DNA of 64,000 nucleotides from Microbacterium kunmingense (GTDB lineage Bacteria > Actinomycetota > Actinomycetes > Actinomycetales > Microbacteriaceae): positions 1-64,000 of the forward strand of contig NZ_JAKNUS010000008.1 of the NCBI RefSeq assembly GCF_023155745.1, written 5' to 3'. Shown one piece after another: positions 27,686-34,593 of this stretch; position 1 is the first letter of the stretch; each line of letters opens with the position of its first letter. Position numbers and translations under genes: made by a program. The notes beneath the pieces are model-generated. The model was given only the letters and a program-made list of their open reading frames with translations, did no database searches and had not been told where the DNA came from.

Positions 27686-28479
27686 ACCGCGCTCCCCGTG
27701 CCGTTCTTGGCGTCGCGCCAGCGCAGCCACCCGGCGATCCCGTCGTAGTCCGCCTCGGAGGGCGCCCACCCGAGGGTGAACAGCCGCACTCCCGCGTCGA
27801 AGAGGGCGTCGGCGTCGGACTGGTCGCGGCGCTGCAGGTCGTTCGAGACGACGAGGCCCGAGACATCCGTGCCCTCCTTCTCCGCCCAGTTCTCGATGAC
27901 GCCGAGCTTGTGCCGGAGCTCGTCGGGGGTGACGAAGCTGTGCCAGATGTGCGCGTGACGGGCGACCAGGCGCAGGGTCTTCTGCTCGCCCTTCCCGCCG
28001 ATCATGATCGGGATGTCGCGGGTGGGTGCCGGGTTGAGCTTGCCCCACCGTGCGACCACGCGCTGGAGGCCCTCGGCGAGGTCGTTCAGCCGCGACCCGG
28101 CCGTGCCGAACTCGTAGCCGTACTCGGTGTAGTCGCGCTCGAACCATCCCGAACCCGTTCCGAAGATGAACCGGCCGCCGCTGATGTGGTCGAGGGTGCG
28201 GGCCATGTCGGCCTGCAGGTCGGCGTTGCGATAGCTGTTGCAGTTCACGAGCGCCCCGAACTCGACCCGCTCGGTCTGCTCGGCCCAGGCGCCGAGCATG
28301 GTCCACGACTCGAAGTGCAGGCCGTCGGGGTCGCCGAAGAGCGGGAAGAAGTGGTCCCAGTTGAACAGGATGTCCACGCCCATCTCCTCCAGGCGCAGGA
28401 CCGCGTCGCGGATCTGCGGGTAGGTCGCGTGCTGGGGCTGGATCTGCACGCCGAGGCGCACGGGGGTGTCGAGAAGCAT
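27682..28479 (-). CDS. LLM-class F420-dependent oxidoreductase upstream of menB
   Basis: A 265-residue luciferase-like oxidoreductase with RLGVQIQPQHATYPQIRDA, DILFNWDHFFPLFGD and the G-x-GSGWFERDY motif near the F420/flavin phosphate site (FGTGSGWFERDYTEYG). It is shorter than the usual 300-350 residues. ATG is 6 nt after TAGGCT (28491-28486), hence leaderless. Its stop overlaps menB (GTGA), so it leads the LLM-menB-menE transcript. Its substrate and any link to quinone chemistry are unknown. Confidence 0.86.
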
Positions 28480-28543
28480 GTCGCCAGCCTAGAACGCGGG
28501 GCGCAGCCGCGGATCGCGACCGATGTCGGGGCTCACCGGGTGA

Positions 28544-28593
28544 TGTCGGGGTTACGCAGAAATCGCACGGCGGGAGCCTGCGAAACCCCGACA
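28544..28593. repeat. inverted repeat (REP- or terminator-like)
   Basis: Sixteen-bp arms tgtcggggttacgcag (28544-28559) and ctgcgaaaccccgaca (28578-28593) pair with one mismatch around an 18-nt loop. A partial third copy, gatgtcggggctcaccgg, lies at 28522. It sits in the 124-bp gap after the PadR-linked membrane gene. It may end that transcript or be a dispersed palindrome; there is no T-tract. Confidence 0.65.
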
Positions 28594-28603
28594 TGAGGTC
28601 CGG

Positions 28604-29575
28604 TCAGCGGCCGAGCATCGCCCCACCGCGCCCCGCCCGGGCCTTGAGGAACGCGTCGGCGGTGTCCCACCCGGCGATCGCGACGATGCCGAATCCGGCG
28701 AGGACCCGCAGGATCCCCGCGACGGTCTCGCCGTCCGAACCGATGATCGTCGGGAAGAACTCGGGGTTCAGCAGGCTCCCCTGGAACAGCAGCCACAGCG
28801 CGACAAGGGTGAACACGAGATTCAGCACGAGGTTCACGAGAGCCAGCGGCACCGTCCAGCGACCCACGAGGTACACCACCACGGTTAGCGCGGCCTCAAC
28901 CGCCATCAGAGCGAAGAGCCCCAGGAACCACCACGGCCACAGATCGGGGTCGAAGAAGGACAGCCCCGGCTCACTCGGGACGAATCCGACGAAGCGATCC
29001 CACAGGAGCGCACCGGCGCCCAGCGCCAGGAAGATCAGGTTCCCCATCATGTCGCCGAACCCGGCACCGCGCTCGCGCGGCTCGGGGAGCCGGTCGAGCG
29101 ACCACTCGCTGAACCCCATGTCGGTGCGACGGGTGACGGTGCGTTCGACGATGGCGAAGACCAGCACGGTCCAAAAGCCCAGGTTGACGGTGACCTGGAG
29201 AAGCACGACCACGACTTCCCCGACCACCTCGCCGAATCCGGCGCCGCTGAGCACCTGACCGATCGAGACACCGAGCGCGGTGAAGGGCAGCACGATGGCC
29301 AGCAGCAGCTTCAGCAGCCGCCACCAGTCGAGGAAGTACCGCGGACCGATGAGGTGCAGCGGGCGCTCGGTGTATCGCGCGGCGAGCACTTCGGGATCGC
29401 CGAGGGCTGTCAGCACCGCACGTTCAGCCGCAACGGGGTCCTCGCCGGCCGAAACGCGGGCGTCGATCTGGTCGTCGATCGACCCGCGCAGCTCGGCGGC
29501 GAGATCGGGGCGCTGCTTCTCGGGCACCGTGCGCATCGCGGCGTCGATGTAGCGGTCGGTCAGGGTGATGGTCAT
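28604..29575 (-). CDS. PadR-associated membrane protein (permease prefix/HAAS-like N-terminus)
   Basis: A 323-residue protein. Residues 1-75 are a cytoplasmic helical domain (IDAAMRTVPEKQRPDLAAEL, SAGEDPVAAERAVLTALGDP) of the type found in PadR-controlled membrane proteins (permease prefix domain 1/HAAS). About six transmembrane helices follow, from residue 90 to 310. Its start overlaps the PadR stop by 4 bp (ATGA), so the regulator and membrane protein form an autoregulated pair. The function is unknown; an envelope-stress or transport role is plausible. Confidence 0.8.
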   Translation of the reverse strand: MTITLTDRYIDAAMRTVPEKQRPDLAAELRGSIDDQIDARVSAGEDPVAAERAVLTALGDPEVLAARYTERPLHLIGPRYFLDWWRLLKLLLAIVLPFTALGVSIGQVLSGAGFGEVVGEVVVVLLQVTVNLGFWTVLVFAIVERTVTRRTDMGFSEWSLDRLPEPRERGAGFGDMMGNLIFLALGAGALLWDRFVGFVPSEPGLSFFDPDLWPWWFLGLFALMAVEAALTVVVYLVGRWTVPLALVNLVLNLVFTLVALWLLFQGSLLNPEFFPTIIGSDGETVAGILRVLAGFGIVAIAGWDTADAFLKARAGRGGAMLGR

Positions 29576-29925
29576 GGCGTGTCCTCAGGAGACGGAGGGG
29601 CGGGAAGGGCGGCGATCGCGCGAGCGAGCGCGTCGAAGTCGGCGCTGAGGGCGGCGGCGAGCCGCGCTCCCTCGGCGCTCGTGCGGTAGAACTTGCGAGG
29701 CCGGGCCTCGTCGGTGTTCCACTCGCTGGAGAGGTGCCCCTGCTTCTCCAGGCGTCGGAGCAGGGGGTACAGGGTGTTGGCGTCGACGTCGAAGCCGCGT
29801 GTCTGCAGCTCCTCGAGCAGCCCGTAGCCGTACCCAGGTGCCCGCAGCAGCCGCAGGCACGCCAGCACGACGGTGCCGCGACGCAGCTCCTGCAGGTGGG
29901 TGTCGAGGGCTCCGGTCTCGCTCAT
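29572..29925 (-). CDS. PadR-family transcriptional regulator
   Basis: A 117-residue winged-helix repressor: ELRRGTVVLACLRLLRAPGYGYGLLEELQ, read as two blocks, is the N-terminal PadR signature, followed by NTLYPLLRRLEKQGHL (recognition helix and wing) and ARPRKFYRTSAEGARLA. The short C-terminal dimer helix is typical of the small PadR-s2 group. It presumably represses itself and the overlapping membrane-protein gene. The ATG lies 7 nt from its predicted -10, so the mRNA is leaderless. Confidence 0.92.
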   Translation of the reverse strand: MSETGALDTHLQELRRGTVVLACLRLLRAPGYGYGLLEELQTRGFDVDANTLYPLLRRLEKQGHLSSEWNTDEARPRKFYRTSAEGARLAAALSADFDALARAIAALPAPPSPEDTP

Positions 29926-29932
29926 GGCTCAC

Positions 29933-29967
29933 ACTGTACTGTGTGTCACACACTATCGTCAATGACA
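29933..29967 (-). promoter_or_regulatory. padR promoter with operator in the spacer
   Basis: On the minus strand TTGACG (-35) and TACAGT (-10, 29938-29933) are separated by 18 bp. The spacer holds the dyad gtgtg-n-cacac (tgtgtgtcacaca on the plus strand, near 29940-29952). A repressor bound there would block RNA polymerase, fitting PadR autoregulation. Confidence 0.65.
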
Positions 29968-30004
29968 CGATGATGGATGCCGCGATTGCGGCCACACTGG
30001 GGGG

Positions 30005-30985
30005 ATGACGCTCCCTCCGCTCGACGAGGTGCTCGACAGGCTCCACGTCGTCGCCCTTCCGCTCGTCGCCCGCTTCCGCGGCATCGACACCCGCGAGCTG
30101 GCCCTCATCGAGGGGCCGGAGGGGTGGACGGAGTTCTCGCCGTTCGTGGAGTACGACGACCGGGAGTCCAGCGCGTGGCTCGCCGCCACCCTCGAATACG
30201 GGTGGTCGTCCCCTCCCCCTGCGCACCGCGACAGCATCCCGGTGAATGCGACGGTGCCGGCGGTGCCCGCGGCATCCGTCCCCGACGTGCTCGCCCGTTT
30301 CCCCGGCTGCCGCACCGCCAAGGTGAAAGTCGCCGACCCCGGCCAGCGCCTCGCCGACGACGTCGCCCGCGTGGCGGCCGTGCGCGACGCGATGGGGCCC
30401 GAGGGCCGCATCCGCATCGACGCCAACGGCGCCTGGAACCTCGACGAGGCCGAGCACGCGGTCCGGGCGATGGAGCATCACGACCTCGAGTACGTCGAGC
30501 AGCCGTGCGCGAGCATCGACGAACTCGCCGAGCTGCGGCGACGCATCGCGCGCCTGGACATCCCCGTCGCCGCCGACGAGAGCGTCCGCAAAGCCGACGA
30601 CCCGCTCGCCGTGGCGCGGGCCGGCGCGGCCGACCTTCTCGTGATCAAGGTGCAGCCGCTCGGCGGCATCCGTCGGGCGCTCGACATCGTCGCCGAGGCC
30701 GGGCTCCCGGTCGTCGTCTCCAGCGCGCTGGACTCGGCCGTCGGCCTGTCGATGGGGGCGGCCCTGGCGGCATCCCTCCCCGACCTGCCCTACGACTGCG
30801 GCCTGGGCACCGGAGCCCTCTTCGCCGAGGATGTCGCAGCTTACGCCGCACACGACGGGGCGCTGCCGGTTCGCCGCCCCGTCCCCGACCCCGCGTTGCT
30901 CGAGCGGCGGGCTGTCGACGCCGAGCGTCGGCGCTGGTGGGCGGAGCGCATCGCGCGCTGCCACGCCCTCCTCGCGAGCGGCTGA
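30005..30985 (+). CDS. menC: o-succinylbenzoate synthase
   Basis: A 326-residue enolase-superfamily dehydratase converting SHCHC to o-succinylbenzoate. Catalytic Lys pair in TAKVKV (Lys106, Lys108), metal ligands Asp139 (RIDANGAWN), Glu165 (EYVEQPC) and Asp191 (ADES), and Lys215 in VIKVQPLGG can all be seen. ATG at 30005 is 6 nt after CACACT, a weak leaderless-type -10. It is divergent from padR and separated from the rest of the men genes by the PadR pair. Confidence 0.94.
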   Translation: MTLPPLDEVLDRLHVVALPLVARFRGIDTRELALIEGPEGWTEFSPFVEYDDRESSAWLAATLEYGWSSPPPAHRDSIPVNATVPAVPAASVPDVLARFPGCRTAKVKVADPGQRLADDVARVAAVRDAMGPEGRIRIDANGAWNLDEAEHAVRAMEHHDLEYVEQPCASIDELAELRRRIARLDIPVAADESVRKADDPLAVARAGAADLLVIKVQPLGGIRRALDIVAEAGLPVVVSSALDSAVGLSMGAALAASLPDLPYDCGLGTGALFAEDVAAYAAHDGALPVRRPVPDPALLERRAVDAERRRWWAERIARCHALLASG

Positions 30986-30995
30986 ATCCCGTTCG

Positions 30996-31631
30996 TCAGT
31001 CGCCTGCGAGCACGAGGTGCGCGATCTGCGCCACCTCGGCTCGGCACCGCTGCTCACGCTCGTCGTCGCCGAGTCCCGCCATCACGGAGCGGACGAGCGT
31101 CGACTCCCACGAGGAGATGAACAGCCGCGCCGCGTCGGCGGCGGGGACGCGGAAGCGCACCCCGGTAGATCGGCCGATGTCATCGATGATCCGCGCGACG
31201 CTGGCGTGCATCTCATCCTGCTGGCGGAGGAAGCCGTCCGCGAAGCGCGGGTTGCGCAGCGCATGCATGCGGATCTCGCTCATGAGCAGCACACCCAGTC
31301 GGTCTTCGGCGGGGCCATCGAGCACGCGCTGCACCACGGCCTGGATCGCGTCGGTCGTCACCTCGAGGTGCCCCCCGTCCTCGAGCTCGGCCACGCGCAC
31401 CGCCACGGCGTCGATCCGTGCCTCCCACACCCGTGCCGCGAGCTCCAGGAAGAGCTCCTCCTTGCTGTCGAAGTTGGAGTAGAACGCGCCGCGGGTGAAC
31501 CCCGCACGTTCGCACACCGCCTCGACCGAGGCGGCATCCAGGCCCGACTCGGCGAAGACTTCGCCGGCGGCATCCAGCAGACGCTGACGCGTGGCGTCGC
31601 GACGGCGCGCAGGGGTGGTGCTCGTCGCCAT
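30996..31631 (-). CDS. TetR-family transcriptional regulator
   Basis: A 211-residue TetR regulator. The N-terminal HTH reads RQRLLDAAGEVFAESGLDAA, then VCERAGFTRGAFYSNFDSKEELF at about 33-55. The C-terminal ligand domain is variable. ATG at 31631 is chosen for AAGGAGG 5 nt upstream, rather than the longer upstream ATG. It is divergent from the MMPL transporter gene, with two palindromic operators between, so it very likely controls that exporter. Confidence 0.9.
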   Translation of the reverse strand: MATSTTPARRRDATRQRLLDAAGEVFAESGLDAASVEAVCERAGFTRGAFYSNFDSKEELFLELAARVWEARIDAVAVRVAELEDGGHLEVTTDAIQAVVQRVLDGPAEDRLGVLLMSEIRMHALRNPRFADGFLRQQDEMHASVARIIDDIGRSTGVRFRVPAADAARLFISSWESTLVRSVMAGLGDDEREQRCRAEVAQIAHLVLAGD

Positions 31632-31690
31632 CGATCCTCCTTCGGCTTTCACGGGAAGTCCCCAGACTGGCGCTCGGGACGCGCTTTACG

Positions 31691-31704
31691 ATACACCTGT
31701 GTAT
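31691..31704. promoter_or_regulatory. palindromic operator 1 between tetR and MMPL gene
   Basis: Perfect 6-bp arms in atacacctgtgtat with a 2-bp centre. It lies in the 121-bp divergent region, beside the second palindrome with 2 bp between. It is the probable TetR-family binding site. Confidence 0.72.
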
Positions 31705-31706
31705 TG

Positions 31707-31722
31707 GATACAACGCTGTATC
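31707..31722. promoter_or_regulatory. palindromic operator 2 between tetR and MMPL gene
   Basis: Perfect 6-bp arms in gatacaacgctgtatc with a 4-bp centre; the half-site GATACA is related to the ATACAC of operator 1. Two dimers could bind side by side, covering both divergent promoters. Confidence 0.7.
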
Positions 31723-31752
31723 GATATCTGATCCCGTTCTCTGGAGGCGTTC

Positions 31753-34593
31753 GTGTCCACACTGCTGTACGCACTCGGACGTTGGTCGTTCCGCCGGCCG
31801 TGGAAGGTGCTCGTCACCTGGGTGCTGCTGCTGGTGCTGGCCGGCGGCGGGGCCGCCCTGTTCTCGCAGGGCACCGACAACTCCTTCTCGATCCCCGGCA
31901 CCGAGGCGCAGGAGGGGCTGGAGGAGCTGAACCGCACCTTCCCGCAGGTGAGCGGCACGAGCGCCCAGCTCGTCGTGGTCGCCGCCGACGGCGACCGGAT
32001 CGACGATGACGCGTACCGCGGCGCGATCAACGACGCCGTGGCGGACTTCTCCGACCTCGACGACGTCATCGCCGTCACCGACCCCTACGACGACACGATC
32101 AGCGGCCTGCTGTCCGATGACGGCACCGCCGCCATCATCCGCATGCAGTTCGAGGGACAGGCCACCGAGATCTCCGATGAGACCGTCGCCTCGGCCGAGG
32201 CGATCGCCGACGACCTCGCGGAGTCCCTGCCCGCCGGGTCTCAGGCGGCCCTGGGCGGCGACCTGTTCTCCACCGCGGTGCCGACGCTGACGATCATCGA
32301 GGCGATCGGCGTGCTCATCGCGCTGTTCGTGCTCATGATCACGTTCCGCTCGATCGCGGTGGCGTGGTTCCCGCTCATCAGCGCCATCATCGGCGTGGGA
32401 CTCGCCGTCGCACTCATCTTCGTCGCCACCGTCTTCACGACCATCTCGTCGACCACGCCGCTGCTGGCGGTGATGCTCGGACTCGCTGTCGGCATCGACT
32501 ACTCCCTCTTCATCGTCGCGAGACATCAGGACCAGGTACGGGCCGGCATGGAGCCCGAGGAGTCGGCCGCGCGGGCGACCGGCACAGCCGGTTCGGCGGT
32601 GGTCTTCGCCGGTGTGACCGTGCTCATCGCCCTCATCGGTCTCTCCTTCGCCGGCATCCCGTTCCTCACCACGATGGGGATCGCCGCCGCCGTCGCCGTC
32701 GCGATCGCCGTGGTCGTCGCCCTCACCCTCACCCCGGCTCTGCTCGGGTTCGCGGGGGGTCGGGTCATCGGCTGGAAGCGGCGGAAAGCGCCCAGGTCGC
32801 TCCGGGCGGACGGCACGAAGAGGCCCAACCGCTGGGTCATGCTCGTCACGCGCCGTCCCCTCGTCACGACCATCGCCGTCGTCGCCGCTCTCGGCGCGGC
32901 GGCCATCCCGGCCGCGAGCCTCACCCTCGCCCTCCCGAACGCCGGGATGCAGAGCGAGGAGAGCGAGGCACGCCAGGCCTACGACCTCGTCGCCGAGAAG
33001 TTCGGGCCCGGCGCCAACGGCCCGCTCATCATGACCGGCACGATCGTCACCTCGACCGATCCGCTCGGCCTCATGGACGACCTCGCCGCAGAGATCGAGC
33101 AGGTGCCCGGGGTGGCGGAGGTGGCCCTGGCCACCCCCAACGAGACAGCCGACACCGGCATCATCCAGATCATCCCCGAGACCGCACCCGACGACCCTGC
33201 CACCGCCGACCTTGTCCGCGAACTCCGCGCCCAGCACGATCGGCTCCTGGACGAGTACGGGGTCGATCTGAAGGTCACCGGGTTCACCGCCGTCGCCATC
33301 GACATCTCCGATCGGCTCGGCGAGGCCCTGCTCCCCTTCGGCATCTTCGTCGTCGGGCTCTCGCTCATCCTGCTGATGATCGTCTTCCGCTCGATCTGGG
33401 TGCCGCTGAAGGCCGCCGCGGGCTACCTGTTGTCGGTCGCGACGGGCTTCGGCGCCGTCGCCGCGGTGTTCGAATGGGGCTGGTTCGCCGACCTGCTGCA
33501 CGTGTCGCGCACGGGCCCGGTCATCAGCTTCATGCCCATCATTCTCATGGGCGTGCTGTTCGGCCTCGCGATGGACTATGAGGTGTTCCTCGTCTCGCGC
33601 ATGCGCGAGGACTACGTCCACGCCCGCCGGCGCCTCGGCCGCACCCCCACCCGTGAGGAGCTGCGCGAGATCGCCGTCGGCGCCGTGCGTTCGGGCTTCA
33701 CCGCATCGGCCCGCGTGGTCACGGCGGCGGCGGTGATCATGTTCGCCGTGTTCGCCGCGTTCGTGCCCGAGGGAGACACGTCGATCAAGCCGATCGCCCT
33801 GGGTCTTGCCGTCGGCATCGCCGTCGACGCGTTCCTCGTGCGCATGACGCTCGTACCGGCGGTGATGACCCTCCTGGGAGACAGGGCGTGGTGGTTCCCG
33901 AAGGTGCTGGACCGGATGCTGCCGCACTTCGACATCGAGGGTGAGGCCGTCGAGCGCGAGATCGCGCTCGAGGACTGGCCCGAGCGCGACACCACCGCCG
34001 CCGTGGTGGCGGAGGACGTCGGGGTCGCCTACGCAGGCGACCGCCGCGAGGGCGTGGTGTACTCCGGGGCATCCTTCCGCCTCGAGGCGGGGTCGACACT
34101 GATCGTCACCTCCGACGACGCGCGTGCCGCGCGCGGCCTCCTCCTCACCATCGCTGGGCGCCTCGCGCCCACCCAGGGGCGGATCAAGGTCGAGGGGCAT
34201 CTCCTCCCCGAGCGCTCCGCCTGGGTGCGCCCCCGGGTCGGGGTCGCGCTCCTCCACAACAACGACGACCCCGCCGGCGAGCTCCGCGAGGCCTTCGACG
34301 GCGGCAGCCGAGTGGTGGTTGTCGACGCGCTGGATTCCATCGAGACGCAGTCGCTGGCCGCTCGGGACCAGTCGCTCGAGGTGCTCCGCCGGAGTGGCGA
34401 GGTCACCCTCATCGTCTCGGCCAGCGATGCCGCCTTCGCCGAGCGCGCGCTCGTCGACGCCGGCCGCTCCGCCGTCACGGTGCTGTCGGTGAGCGGCCCC
34501 CCCGCGGCATCCGTCCTCTCCCGCTCGTCCCGTTCTTCGCGCTCCGACGACGCAGCGTCTTCGACCTCCCCCTTCGATGAGGTGTTCTCATGA
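31753..34593 (+). CDS. MMPL/RND-family exporter with degenerate ABC-ATPase-like C-terminal domain
   Basis: A 946-residue membrane exporter. Two MMPL halves of six transmembrane helices each: the first has GIDYSLFIVARHQDQ and the second AMDYEVFLVSRMRED, the proton-relay Asp-Tyr pairs. Residues about 750-946 form an extra cytoplasmic domain resembling an ABC nucleotide-binding domain (EDVGVAYAGDRREGVVYSG, LLLTIAGRLAPTQGRIKVEG), but the P-loop position reads TSDDARAARGLL, so nucleotide binding is doubtful. GTG at 31753 has CTGGAGG upstream. It overlaps the YhgE/Pip gene by 4 bp. The cargo is unknown; lipids or drugs are usual for the family. Confidence 0.88.
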   Translation: MSTLLYALGRWSFRRPWKVLVTWVLLLVLAGGGAALFSQGTDNSFSIPGTEAQEGLEELNRTFPQVSGTSAQLVVVAADGDRIDDDAYRGAINDAVADFSDLDDVIAVTDPYDDTISGLLSDDGTAAIIRMQFEGQATEISDETVASAEAIADDLAESLPAGSQAALGGDLFSTAVPTLTIIEAIGVLIALFVLMITFRSIAVAWFPLISAIIGVGLAVALIFVATVFTTISSTTPLLAVMLGLAVGIDYSLFIVARHQDQVRAGMEPEESAARATGTAGSAVVFAGVTVLIALIGLSFAGIPFLTTMGIAAAVAVAIAVVVALTLTPALLGFAGGRVIGWKRRKAPRSLRADGTKRPNRWVMLVTRRPLVTTIAVVAALGAAAIPAASLTLALPNAGMQSEESEARQAYDLVAEKFGPGANGPLIMTGTIVTSTDPLGLMDDLAAEIEQVPGVAEVALATPNETADTGIIQIIPETAPDDPATADLVRELRAQHDRLLDEYGVDLKVTGFTAVAIDISDRLGEALLPFGIFVVGLSLILLMIVFRSIWVPLKAAAGYLLSVATGFGAVAAVFEWGWFADLLHVSRTGPVISFMPIILMGVLFGLAMDYEVFLVSRMREDYVHARRRLGRTPTREELREIAVGAVRSGFTASARVVTAAAVIMFAVFAAFVPEGDTSIKPIALGLAVGIAVDAFLVRMTLVPAVMTLLGDRAWWFPKVLDRMLPHFDIEGEAVEREIALEDWPERDTTAAVVAEDVGVAYAGDRREGVVYSGASFRLEAGSTLIVTSDDARAARGLLLTIAGRLAPTQGRIKVEGHLLPERSAWVRPRVGVALLHNNDDPAGELREAFDGGSRVVVVDALDSIETQSLAARDQSLEVLRRSGEVTLIVSASDAAFAERALVDAGRSAVTVLSVSGPPAASVLSRSSRSSRSDDAASSTSPFDEVFS

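Noticed and set aside
31213..34257. 1014-codon open frame antisense to the MMPL gene
   Set aside because: It is low-complexity Asp/Gly/Arg/His sequence with no domain; it mirrors the GC-rich third positions of the MMPL gene, which has clear motifs and an SD.
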